Positions 44,842 through 52,658 of a DNA stretch of 64,000 bases are shown here, in pieces. The notes beneath the pieces are model-generated. The model did no database searches. It had not been told where the DNA came from and saw nothing but the letters and a program-made list of their open reading frames with translations. How positions within the stretch are numbered: the first letter of the stretch is position 1; each line of letters begins with the position of its first letter. The position numbers were made by a program, and so were the translations under genes. The stretch covers positions 1-64,000 of the forward strand of contig NZ_JABKDE010000008.1 of the NCBI RefSeq assembly GCF_013623835.1, given 5' to 3'. Source of the DNA: Brevibacterium oceani (GTDB lineage Bacteria; Actinomycetota; Actinomycetes; Actinomycetales; Brevibacteriaceae).

Positions 44842-45576
44842 ATGACGTTTACCCCGGTAGAGCGATCCAGGGCGTTTGAGTCCGTCGTCGACCAGATTGA
44901 AGAGGCGATCTATTCAGGCGAGCTCGCTCCAGGCGATACCCTCCCTTCGGAAAGGGCTCTAGTCGAGACATTCCAAGTCAGTCGGTCATCGATTCGAGAA
45001 GCTCTACGGATACTGGAAAGTATGGGTCTGATCACGACACGCCCCGGCAGCAAAACAGGACCTTTGGTATCTCTTCACACCCGTTCAGGGATAACACGAC
45101 TGCTGGCAGGGACACTTCGGACCAAGGGCGTAAGTCTTGCCGACCTCATTCAGTATCGAATGGTATCTGGAGAAATGGCGAATCGACTTGCCTGTGCCCG
45201 GCGAACGGATGCTGATCTCGAAGAGTTGGAAACCCTCGTCGCAAAAATGCAGGATGCCCTTGACGATGGCGAATTTGCCCAATTAGACGCACAGTTCCAC
45301 GAACGCATCCGTTCAATCGCAGGCAACCATCTCATGAGTCTGCTCAACTCTTCGGTACAAGATGTCATCGTCGACCAAGTGTCAAGCTTGATATCCAGCT
45401 CAGACCGCCCCAGCGCTACTCGGGAAGAGTTCAACGCACTCCACCGAGAGATCATCGTAGCAATCCGTGAACGGAACGCCGGAGAAGCTGGCCGCATCGC
45501 CAAACAATCGCTCTACGACACCTATTCCCACTTGGTTGATGAGAAACGGCGAGTTGAACTGAGAATGCTATTGTGA
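44842..45576 (+). CDS. GntR-family (FadR subfamily) regulator
   Basis: A 244-residue regulator. AFESVVDQIEEAIYSGELAP, LPSERALVETFQVSRSSIRE and LESMGLITTRPGSKTG are the winged helix; the helical FCD domain follows, with metal/ligand residues in LDAQFHERI, and FNALHREIIVAIRERN. GAGGAGG sits 6 nt before the ATG. The TGGTnnnACCA palindrome upstream marks it as the probable repressor of itself and of the divergent importer-hydrolase operon. Confidence 0.92.
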   Translation: MTFTPVERSRAFESVVDQIEEAIYSGELAPGDTLPSERALVETFQVSRSSIREALRILESMGLITTRPGSKTGPLVSLHTRSGITRLLAGTLRTKGVSLADLIQYRMVSGEMANRLACARRTDADLEELETLVAKMQDALDDGEFAQLDAQFHERIRSIAGNHLMSLLNSSVQDVIVDQVSSLISSSDRPSATREEFNALHREIIVAIRERNAGEAGRIAKQSLYDTYSHLVDEKRRVELRMLL

Positions 45577-45682
45577 GCACCCTAGGCAGCAGGGTTGCGA
45601 ACGTGCCGCCTGTGATGGCTATAGCCGACCATCTGGGTGCGATGAATGTTTGGCGATTTCTGCACCCCACATAGGCGGGCCA

Positions 45683-46504
45683 TCACATCCGCTGGTTGCG
45701 TGCGCTCTCGTAGATGCATACCCCGGCGGCGGTGCCGAGGTTGAGGCTTTCCGCTGTCCCGTAGATCGGCACGGCCACGGAGGAATCGCACAGGGCCAGA
45801 TCGTCTGCGCTCATTCCCCACGCCTCATTGCCGAACACCCACGCGGTCCGGGCAGACAGATCCAGCCCGGTATCCCACGGATGGTGGAGATCGTGAGCGT
45901 CATCGTTCGCATCGGCGGCGAGCACCTGCAGGCCACGGGCACGGGCAAGCTCAGCCACTTCAGCGAGGCCGACACCCGTGACCACGGGAATGTGGAACAG
46001 CGAACCCGCGGTCGAGCGCACTGTCTTGTCGTTGTAGACATCCACCGACGAGGAGGTGAGCACCACGGCATCGGCCCCGGCGGCATCGGCCAGGCGGATG
46101 ATCGTGCCGGCATTGCCCGGATCGCGGACCTGGGAGAGCACAACGATGAGCTGAGCTTCCTTGTCGACAACTGAGGTCAGCTGCACGTCAAGGGTCTTGC
46201 ACACGGCCACCACGCCTTGGGAGTTCACGGTCGTCGCCAACTCGGTGAGCACCTCGGCGGTGACGATGTTCCACTGGATCCGCGCGTCCTTCACCGCAGA
46301 GACGAACTCAGGGTGAACCTCGGCGGACTCCTCGGTGATGAAGAGCTCCACGACCGACCCCGTCGACGCCAGCGCCTCACGCACGGCCTGCGGCCCCTCG
46401 ACGAGGAACTGGCCGGTGAGCTTGCGATTACGGCGCCCCTGCAGCTTCGCGGCATTCTTGATCCGCTTGGATTGGGGCGAGGAGATAACGTCTGGAAGCT
46501 TCAT
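45683..46504 (-). CDS. TrmH/SpoU-family RNA 2'-O-methyltransferase
   Basis: A 273-residue SPOUT enzyme: an N-terminal substrate-binding domain (GRRNRKLTGQFLVEGPQAVRE) and a knotted SAM domain with VVLSQVRDPGNAGTIIRLAD, WVFGNEAWGMS and VPIYGTAESLNLGTAAGVCI. It methylates ribose in rRNA or tRNA. It follows rplT, as in many actinobacteria where pheST comes next; here the 106 bp beyond its stop lead into the low-GC island instead. Confidence 0.92.
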   Translation of the reverse strand: MKLPDVISSPQSKRIKNAAKLQGRRNRKLTGQFLVEGPQAVREALASTGSVVELFITEESAEVHPEFVSAVKDARIQWNIVTAEVLTELATTVNSQGVVAVCKTLDVQLTSVVDKEAQLIVVLSQVRDPGNAGTIIRLADAAGADAVVLTSSSVDVYNDKTVRSTAGSLFHIPVVTGVGLAEVAELARARGLQVLAADANDDAHDLHHPWDTGLDLSARTAWVFGNEAWGMSADDLALCDSSVAVPIYGTAESLNLGTAAGVCIYESARNQRM

Positions 46505-46547
46505 GAGGTTCGTGGTTCCCGTGTTCTCGAGGTGGTCCGGACAGACT

Positions 46548-46580
46548 CAACGGCCCCGAACCTGAAGTTCGGGACCGTTG
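46548..46580 (-). terminator. Terminator hairpin after rplT
   Basis: CAACGGCCCCGAAC (46548-46561) pairs with GTTCGGGACCGTTG (46567-46580) with one mismatch. A smaller dyad GATCAC/GTGATC (46583-46588, 46593-46598) lies between it and rplT. It probably ends most infC-rpmI-rplT transcripts before the methyltransferase gene. Confidence 0.7.
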
Positions 46581-46623
46581 ATGATCACGTCAGTGATCGG
46601 CAGTCTGTCTGTGGTGACGTCGC

Positions 46624-47013
46624 TCAGGCGGCGTCGGTCTTCGCTGCGTTGACGTCAGCAGGAAGAGCATCCTTGGCGACCTTGACCAGGTGCGCGAAGG
46701 TGGCCGAGTCGTTGACGGCGAGCTCGGCGAGCATACGACGGTCAACCTCGACGCCAGCGGCCTTGAGGCCCTGGATAAAACGGTTGTAAGTCATGCCGTT
46801 CGCGCGGGCTCCGGCGTTGATGCGCTGGATCCACAGGCGACGGAAGTCACCCTTGCGGGCGCGGCGGTCACGGTAGCTGTAGACCAGCGAGTGGATGACC
46901 TGTTCCTTGGCCTTGCGGTACAGGCGCGAGCGCTGTCCGCGGTAGCCGCTTGCCCGGTCGAGGATGACCCGGCGCTTCTTGTGAGCGTTGACCGCTCTCT
47001 TCACACGTGCCAC
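46624..47013 (-). CDS. rplT: 50S ribosomal protein L20
   Basis: A 129-residue basic protein: [53 protein letters not shown] and [20 protein letters not shown]. It binds 23S rRNA early in 50S assembly and in several bacteria represses its own operon. The start codon is GTG at 47013 with AAAGGAG before it. A short C-terminal extension ([11 protein letters not shown]) is seen. Confidence 0.98.
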   Translation of the reverse strand: MARVKRAVNAHKKRRVILDRASGYRGQRSRLYRKAKEQVIHSLVYSYRDRRARKGDFRRLWIQRINAGARANGMTYNRFIQGLKAAGVEVDRRMLAELAVNDSATFAHLVKVAKDALPADVNAAKTDAA

Positions 47014-47102
47014 GTGTTACTCCTTTGAAAATTCTCAATCAGCCGGCAGTGCCGGTCTCTGGTGAAAGCTGTGGGAGCCGATGGTCGGCAACCTTGGGAA
47101 GT

Positions 47103-47162
47103 CCCGGATCGTATCCGGGTTGCCCTGGACCATGTCCAGGACGAGAAGACCCGTAAGGGGTC
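47103..47162 (-). promoter_or_regulatory. Three tandem hairpins in the rpmI-rplT spacer
   Basis: Between the rpmI stop and rplT three perfect small stems follow one another: CCCGGAT/ATCCGGG (47103-47119), CCTGGAC/GTCCAGG (47124-47140) and GACCC/GGGTC (47148-47162). On the minus-strand mRNA they sit just upstream of rplT. They may be processing or terminator-like structures or a site for L20 feedback; the latter is an inference from other bacteria. Confidence 0.45.
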
Positions 47163-47369
47163 TCACCTGCCCTTGAGCTTGACCAGAAGCTTGCGGGCCA
47201 TCTTGCGATCTCCGCCGGTCAGGACCTGGTCGGTGGACACGCGCCGCTTACGAGCCGAGGACTTGCCCTCGAACTTGTGCTGGTTGTTCACGCCTTCACG
47301 CATGATCTTGCCACTGCCAGTCACGCGCATGCGCTTCTTGGCGCTGCTGTTCGTCTTCTGCTTCGGCAT
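47163..47369 (-). CDS. rpmI: 50S ribosomal protein L35
   Basis: A 68-residue very basic protein, MPKQKTNSSAKKRMRVTGSG followed by a lysine-rich core and ending VKLKGR, as in the L35 family. It lies between infC and rplT in the conserved order. AGGAGAAC lies 7 nt before the ATG. Confidence 0.98.
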   Translation of the reverse strand: MPKQKTNSSAKKRMRVTGSGKIMREGVNNQHKFEGKSSARKRRVSTDQVLTGGDRKMARKLLVKLKGR

Positions 47370-47469
47370 AGTGCCGTTCTCCTTTGCAATTCGTTGCCGG
47401 CGGTGACCGCCTGCAACTACTTTCCGCGCACAGACCGAAACCGGTCCGGAACGCGACGTTACTTACTTC

Positions 47470-48099
47470 TTACGCGTCCGAGTCGCCTGCGTTCTTCTCA
47501 GCAGCGACCCGATCGCGACGGGATTTCACCTCGGCGGACTTGCCCTTGGCACCAGCCGATGCCTTCCGAGCTTCCGCCTTGGCGTCAGACTTTGACTTGA
47601 GTGGGGCGATGACCATCACCATGTTGCGTCCGTCGACCCGCGGGGAGGATTCGACGGTGCCGAGTTCCGACACATCTTCGGCCAAGCGGTTGAGCAGCTT
47701 GATGCCCATCTCGGGGCGGGACTGCTCACGGCCGCGGAACATGATCATGACCTTGACCTTGTCGCCGCCTTCGAGGAAGCGGGTGACATGGCCCTTCTTC
47801 GTCTCATAATCGTGTTCGTCGATCTTGAGACGGAAGCGGATCTCCTTGAGCGCAGTGTTCGCCTGGTTCTTCCGGGCTTCCCTGGCTTTCTGGGCCGATT
47901 CGTACTTGAACTTTCCGTAGTCCATGAGCTTGGCTACGGGTGGCTTCGCCTGCGGTGCTACCTCGACGAGATCGAGATCTGCCTCGCGGGCGAGATCGAG
48001 TGCCTTGCGAATGGCAACGATACCGACCTGTTCACCATTGGGTCCGACCAACCGGACCTCGGGAACCCGAATCCGGTCATTGATGCGCGTCTCGCTGAT
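47470..48099 (-). CDS. infC: Translation initiation factor IF-3, AUC start codon
   Basis: A 209-residue IF-3: N-domain [20 protein letters not shown] and [20 protein letters not shown], linker helix, then C-domain [20 protein letters not shown]. It keeps the ribosome subunits apart and checks the start codon. The frame has no ATG or GTG at the right place; instead ATC (48099-48097) follows AAAAGGAG by 7 nt and gives (M)SETRINDR, the expected N-terminus. Non-AUG starts are a known infC hallmark that lets IF-3 restrict its own synthesis. An extra lysine-rich C-terminal tail of about 30 residues follows the standard end. Confidence 0.95.
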   Translation of the reverse strand: MSETRINDRIRVPEVRLVGPNGEQVGIVAIRKALDLAREADLDLVEVAPQAKPPVAKLMDYGKFKYESAQKAREARKNQANTALKEIRFRLKIDEHDYETKKGHVTRFLEGGDKVKVMIMFRGREQSRPEMGIKLLNRLAEDVSELGTVESSPRVDGRNMVMVIAPLKSKSDAKAEARKASAGAKGKSAEVKSRRDRVAAEKNAGDSDA

Positions 48100-48141
48100 G
48101 TGTTCACTCCTTTTGCTCAAATGTGGTCGTGACAACGAAAA

Positions 48142-48174
48142 AGGCTCCCGTTGACACATATGCCAAGGGAGCCT
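48142..48174 (-). terminator. Attenuator-like hairpin in the infC leader
   Basis: AGGCTCCC (48142-48149) and GGGAGCCT (48167-48174) form a perfect 8-bp stem; on the minus strand it is followed by TTTTTCG. This is an intrinsic terminator 43 nt before the infC start and well downstream of a likely promoter (-10 TACACT at 48331-48326). It suggests premature termination control of the infC-rpmI-rplT operon. Confidence 0.65.
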
Positions 48175-48405
48175 GCACACACGAGCAGTACGGTGGATCG
48201 TACCGATTCAGTGAATACACCTCGATCTGTGATCCATCCGGATAGTGATCCTTCAGGCAGATCTCTGGACCCGATCGCTCTTCGCGATCAAGGTGGGAGT
48301 CAGACTCCGCTTCGCACCAGCATTCAGTGTACTACGCTTCATGACTCTTCGCACATCGAGGCCCCTGCGTGATCGGTGCGTTGATTTCTATGTCAAGCTT
48401 ATGGC

Positions 48406-48777
48406 ATGAGTTCTGAAGATTCCGTTCCCGCCGAGGCGATGGCCGACGTCACGCGCGACATCGCCGAGGTGCCCGCCGTCGAGGTCATCACCTCCAGCGC
48501 CGTCCATCTCATGTCCGCCGCCGCCATCAAGTGCGGCTTGGCCGAGGACACCCCCGAAGGTCGGGGCGCCGACCTCAAGGACCTCGATGAGGCCCGCAAA
48601 CTCATCACCGCACTCGCCGGCTTCGTCACCGGCGCAGCCACGGTGATCGGCGACCACCACGCACGCCCGCTGCGCGATGGCCTGCGCAGCCTGCAGCTGG
48701 CCTTCCGCGAGGCCTCGGAATTCCCGGACGAGCCCGGCCAGGGCCCCGGAGAGAAGTTCACCGGCCCCGTCCGCTGA
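48406..48777 (+). CDS. DUF1844-domain protein
   Basis: A 123-residue helical protein. VEVITSSAVHLMSAAAIKCG and DLDEARKLITALAGFV match DUF1844, a small family of unknown role found beside infC in actinobacteria. It is divergent from infC. No catalytic or membrane motif is visible. A strong hairpin terminator follows. Confidence 0.88.
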   Translation: MSSEDSVPAEAMADVTRDIAEVPAVEVITSSAVHLMSAAAIKCGLAEDTPEGRGADLKDLDEARKLITALAGFVTGAATVIGDHHARPLRDGLRSLQLAFREASEFPDEPGQGPGEKFTGPVR

Positions 48778-48796
48778 GCCCCCCTCCGACAGGTTC

Positions 48797-48833
48797 GACT
48801 GCGGCCCTCGATCATCGATCGGGGGCCGCAGTC
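48797..48833 (+). terminator. Terminator after the DUF1844 gene
   Basis: GACTGCGGCCC (48797-48807) pairs perfectly with GGGCCGCAGTC (48823-48833), 20 bp past the stop. A second stem, GGCTCCCGA/TCGGGAGCC (48854-48862, 48870-48878), may end the convergent TetR transcript. Confidence 0.75.
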
Positions 48834-48968
48834 ATATCTCCAATCGCCGAGGTGGCTCCCGACTTCGCATCGGGAGCCGCCTTCGCATGGTGGACAGGAA
48901 GGCGCCGTTACTTCGTGCGCAGGGCCCCTTTTGCGTCCCGCGCAGGAGGAGGTGACAGTGTGTCTTCC

Positions 48969-49688
48969 TCAGAACCCGAGGTCGGCGATGAGCGCCCTGA
49001 CGAGATCGTCCTCATAGTCGTCGAAGCCCGGGCCGAACTGACCGAAGCGCAGACCATTGATCGCCCCGATGATCGCGACCCAGACGCTCAGCGTCCGCAG
49101 GATCACTGCGTCATCGCAGTCGATCCCAAGTTCTTTCAGGCCGTCACGGAGTGGGCCGAGCGCACTCACCGTCGTCGTATCGGTCGATCCGGACCCAGCC
49201 TTTGCGCCGGGCCTCGACGCCGAATGTGAGCCCGCATTCCGCGGATCTCCCCCGCCGACCGTCTCCGCCGCTGTCGCTATGAGCTGCGTCAGCGCCACCA
49301 TGACCCGCGTTCCCGGCACAACGGTCTCTTGTCTGGGCGCCTCATAGTCAGGCACCGGAGTTCCATAGATGAGCGCCCAGCGGCTGGGGAACCGCCGCGA
49401 CCAGTCGAGCATGCTCAACGCCAGGGCCTGGACGGACCGCTCATCCTCGAGGGCCGCATCGACCTCGTCGGCGATCTGCGTGAACGCATCACGGATGAGG
49501 ATCGTCAGCAATTCGTCGCGGCTCTTCACATACCGATAGACCGCACTCGAGACGACGCCGAGCTCGCGGGCGATCGCCCGCAGGGACAGGCCGGCGACAC
49601 CGCCCTCGTCGATCATCCGATTGCCGATCTGTGTGATCTGCGCTTCCGTCTCAAGCCGTGCGCGCTGCCGCGGAGTCGTCTCGGTCAT
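48969..49688 (-). CDS. TetR-family transcriptional regulator
   Basis: A 239-residue regulator: GNRMIDEGGVAGLSLRAIAR, ELGVVSSAVYRYVKSRDELL is the DNA-binding domain; a WHG-type C-terminal domain follows (LDWSRRFPSRWALIYGTPVP), interrupted by a Gly/Ser/Ala-rich linker at about 156-180. It is divergent from the epimerase-like gene, with two matching operators between them, so it probably represses both. Confidence 0.9.
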   Translation of the reverse strand: MTETTPRQRARLETEAQITQIGNRMIDEGGVAGLSLRAIARELGVVSSAVYRYVKSRDELLTILIRDAFTQIADEVDAALEDERSVQALALSMLDWSRRFPSRWALIYGTPVPDYEAPRQETVVPGTRVMVALTQLIATAAETVGGGDPRNAGSHSASRPGAKAGSGSTDTTTVSALGPLRDGLKELGIDCDDAVILRTLSVWVAIIGAINGLRFGQFGPGFDDYEDDLVRALIADLGF

Positions 49689-49727
49689 GGCTTCACTCTA
49701 CGATCCGAGAGCGTCTATAACAAAAGT

Positions 49728-49790
49728 GAGCACCGCTCTTGTTTTCTGCGTCTGACCACTCTACCCTCGATTGAGAGAGCACTGCTCTCT
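49728..49790. promoter_or_regulatory. Two TetR operators with core GAGCACYGCTC
   Basis: GAGCACCGCTC (49728-49738) and GAGCACTGCTC (49777-49787, extended to the perfect AGAGAGC-ACT-GCTCTCT at 49774-49790) lie 49 bp apart in the divergent TetR-epimerase promoter region. The shared core in two places strongly suggests a regulator site. Confidence 0.65.
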
Positions 49791-49831
49791 GACATTCATT
49801 CGGGAACTCTTCATGAGAAGGACTTAACGCC

Positions 49832-50908
49832 ATGACCACTGCACTCATCATCGGAAACGGACAGATCGGCGCAGAGATCGCCACTCAACTCACCCAGGCC
49901 GGGACCACGGTCCGGATCGCCACTCAACTCACCCAGGCCGGGACCACGGTCCGGATCGCCACCCGCTCCGGTGGCGGCGCAGCCGGGAGCTCGGCCTCGA
50001 CCGTGACCTCCACACCGAGTCGGGCCCTCGCACCATCAACAGCCGACTCCGAACGCTCATCCGCCGCCTCGGCGATCCCCGGATCCACCGCCGAGGCACC
50101 CGCGACCCCGGCGCCTGTGCCCACCCACATCAAGGCCGACGCAACTGATCGCGAACAGCTCATCGCGGCCGCCCGCGGGGCCGACGTGATCTTCGCGTGC
50201 GCTCACGCGGTCTATGACAGCCGGGTGTGGGAGCGGGTCCTTCCGGCACTTGACTCTGCGGTCCTCGACACCGCCGCCGAGCTCGGCATCCCCGTCGTCT
50301 TCCCCGAATCCGTCTATGCTTTCGCGGGACTCGACCGTCCGATCACCGAGAGCTCGCCCTTCGCGCCCGTCGACGCCAAGGGACGGATCCGTCAACGCCT
50401 CCTCGAGGCGCGTGCGGCCCATCCGGCCACCTCGGCGAGCGTCATTGCCGGGGATCTGCTCGGCAGGACGGCGGAGCCGAAGACTTCGGTGGTGAGGATG
50501 TGCATCACGGAACCGATCGCGCACGGAGGGCGAGCCTTCGTTCCCGCTCGCGCCGATGTCGCCCACGGGATCACGGTCATCGCCGACCTCGCGGCTGCGA
50601 TGATCCGGGCGGCCGAGGTGCTGGCCGACGTCCCCGCGGGGACGCACCGACTCCTCCTCGCACCCGCGTCGAATCCGACTCTGTCCGAGATCGCCGAGTT
50701 CACTCACGCCGAACTCGGCTCCCGGGCGAAGCGGCCGCTGGCGCTGCCTCACTGGGTCATCCGCACCATCGGACTGTTCGACCGCTCGATGTACGAGGTG
50801 GGCCAGCTCGGACCCATCTGGTACGAACCTTGCGTCATCGAGCCGGGCACGCTGGCTGGCTCCGTCCCGACGACCGATTGGCGCGACGGCGTGCGACAGA
50901 TGCTCTGA
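49832..50908 (+). CDS. NAD(P)-dependent epimerase/dehydratase-like protein with internal duplication
   Basis: A 358-residue extended-SDR-like protein. The cofactor loop is IIGNGQIGAEIA; then IATQLTQAGTTVR occurs twice in a row, and a 50-residue Ala/Ser/Thr-rich stretch follows (TSTPSRALAPSTADS and so on). Later blocks are DVIFACAHAVYD, GIPVVFPESVYAFAG and VIAGDLLGRT. The duplicated 13 residues lie between the first helix and second strand of the nucleotide fold and could upset binding. Under TetR control. Substrate unknown. Confidence 0.82.
   Translation: MTTALIIGNGQIGAEIATQLTQAGTTVRIATQLTQAGTTVRIATRSGGGAAGSSASTVTSTPSRALAPSTADSERSSAASAIPGSTAEAPATPAPVPTHIKADATDREQLIAAARGADVIFACAHAVYDSRVWERVLPALDSAVLDTAAELGIPVVFPESVYAFAGLDRPITESSPFAPVDAKGRIRQRLLEARAAHPATSASVIAGDLLGRTAEPKTSVVRMCITEPIAHGGRAFVPARADVAHGITVIADLAAAMIRAAEVLADVPAGTHRLLLAPASNPTLSEIAEFTHAELGSRAKRPLALPHWVIRTIGLFDRSMYEVGQLGPIWYEPCVIEPGTLAGSVPTTDWRDGVRQML
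49876..49953. repeat. Perfect 39-bp tandem duplication
   Basis: Bases 49876-49914 are repeated without change at 49915-49953, and the next 9 bases match a third start. The unit is a multiple of three, so the frame is kept. Identity at every position, including third codon positions, means it arose recently. Confidence 0.95.
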
Positions 50909-50948
50909 GCCCGGCGAGTGCCTGAGCCCTTACCTGAGGAAGACTCTC

Positions 50949-52616
50949 CTACTTGAGGAAGATTCCGTTGCCGGGGCCCAGCGGCAGATCGAAGAAGAAC
51001 CAAATCGCCAGCAGCGCGGCCCAGGCCAGCCAGAACGGTATGACGAACGGGAACATACGGGAGATGATCGTGCCCAGCCCCGCGTTCGGCTCGTACCGGC
51101 GGACGAGGCCGAGGAGGACGATCATGTACGGGTTGAGCGGGGTGATGACCTGGGTGGCCGAGTCGCCGACGCGGAATCCGGCCTGGATGAATGCCGGTTC
51201 GTAGCCGAGGATCGCGAACAGCGGCACGAACACCGCGGCCATGAGCGTCCACATCGATGAACCGGAGACGATGAAGAGGTTGAGCAGACTGGCCAGCAGC
51301 ATGAAGCCGATGACAGCGGCGAACCCGGTCAGGCCGATGCTCTCGAGCCCGTCGGCACCGGCGACGGCGATCCACGAACCGATTCCCGTCCAGTTGAACA
51401 GGGCGATGAACTGGCCGAGGATGAACGCGAGGATGAGGAAGGACATCATGTCGATGATCGACTGGCTCATCATCCTCACCAGGTCGTTCATCGAGCGCAC
51501 GGTGTGCACGACGAAGCCGTAGACGACGCCCATGAGCATGAAGTACGCGAAGACGATGAACACGATCGACGACAGCAGCGGCGACTTCGGGAGGAACCCA
51601 CCGTCGTCGTTGCGCCACGGCGAGTTCGGGATGAGGAAGGCGAAGAGGAGGACCGCGGTGAGGAGGAGTGCCGCGATGATCGACCAGATCAGGCCCTTCT
51701 TCTCCTCGGGTTCGAGGTGGGCCTGGATCTCCTTGCCCATGGACTCCTCGGAACCTGACTCCTCCGAGGTGACACCTCGCCGGTCGGCCGCGGCCTGCTG
51801 GTCGCTATACGGGCTGTCCTTGGCCTGATACTCCTTGGCCAGGCCCTTCCCGCCGACGTTCGCATACTCGCGCGGGACTCCCTTGCGGATCATGTTCGGC
51901 TCGATGAGCTTATCGATGATGAAGCCCGCGATGAGCGCGAGCACGATCGAGGCCGCGATGTTGAAGTAGTAGTTCGACACCGGGTTGACCGCTGAGTATT
52001 CGGTGCCCGGCAGGGTGTCCATCACCGAGGTGGTGATGCCCGCGAACAGGGCGTCGAGGCTGGTGGGCACGATCGATGTCGAATAGCCGGCTCCGGTGGC
52101 GGCGAATCCGCCGATGAGTCCGGCCATCGGGTGCCGTCCTGCCGCCTTGAACACGAGCGCGGCCAGCGGCGGGATGATGATGAACGCCGAATCGGCCATG
52201 ATCGAACCGACCACGCCGACGAAACCGACGGCGTAGGGCAGCAGCCATGGCGGGCTCGATCCGAAGGCGATGCGCACGGCCGCGGCGAGCATCCCCGACT
52301 TCTCGGCCACACCGACGGCCAGGAGTATCGGCAGCACGGTGGCCAGCGGCGGGAACCCGATGTAGTTGTCCCCCATCGTCGTCGTCAGCCACGACAGACC
52401 CTCACCGGTGAAGAGTCCCTTGATGGCGACGGTCTCGTCGCTGCCGGGGATCGACACCGAGACGTCGGCGAGTGCCATGGCCGTCGAGATCGCTCCGGTG
52501 AGGAGGAAGAGTCCGAGGAAGAGGGTGAACGGTTCGGGAAGTTTGTTGCCGACCCGTTCGATTCCGTCGAGCATGCGTTGGCCGATGCCGACTTTTCCGG
52601 TGGTCGTCGTTGCCAT
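50949..52616 (-). CDS. abgT: AbgT-family transporter
   Basis: A 555-residue membrane protein with about eleven to thirteen hydrophobic segments. KLPEPFTLFLGLFLLTGAIS at the start, YAVGFVGVVGSIMADSAFII, ATGAGYSTSIVPTSLDALFA and GDSATQVITPLNPYMIVLLG near the end are hallmark AbgT blocks. Family members take up p-aminobenzoyl-glutamate or export sulfonamides. A charged cytoplasmic loop of about 60 residues (YQAKDSPYSDQQAAADRRG onward) is long. It follows the M20 peptidase gene by 42 bp, the abgB-abgT arrangement, so uptake and cleavage of folate-breakdown products is plausible. Confidence 0.92.
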   Translation of the reverse strand: MATTTTGKVGIGQRMLDGIERVGNKLPEPFTLFLGLFLLTGAISTAMALADVSVSIPGSDETVAIKGLFTGEGLSWLTTTMGDNYIGFPPLATVLPILLAVGVAEKSGMLAAAVRIAFGSSPPWLLPYAVGFVGVVGSIMADSAFIIIPPLAALVFKAAGRHPMAGLIGGFAATGAGYSTSIVPTSLDALFAGITTSVMDTLPGTEYSAVNPVSNYYFNIAASIVLALIAGFIIDKLIEPNMIRKGVPREYANVGGKGLAKEYQAKDSPYSDQQAAADRRGVTSEESGSEESMGKEIQAHLEPEEKKGLIWSIIAALLLTAVLLFAFLIPNSPWRNDDGGFLPKSPLLSSIVFIVFAYFMLMGVVYGFVVHTVRSMNDLVRMMSQSIIDMMSFLILAFILGQFIALFNWTGIGSWIAVAGADGLESIGLTGFAAVIGFMLLASLLNLFIVSGSSMWTLMAAVFVPLFAILGYEPAFIQAGFRVGDSATQVITPLNPYMIVLLGLVRRYEPNAGLGTIISRMFPFVIPFWLAWAALLAIWFFFDLPLGPGNGIFLK

Positions 52617-52658
52617 GAGCAGTCCTTCTGGTCGGTGGCGAGGGCTGGAGGGTCGAGT

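Noticed and set aside
45577..45682. Junction between the low-GC island and the TrmH gene, checked for a tRNA gene or attachment-site repeat
   Set aside because: No cloverleaf and no repeat matching the other island edge near 36750; only a GGCTATAGCC palindrome.
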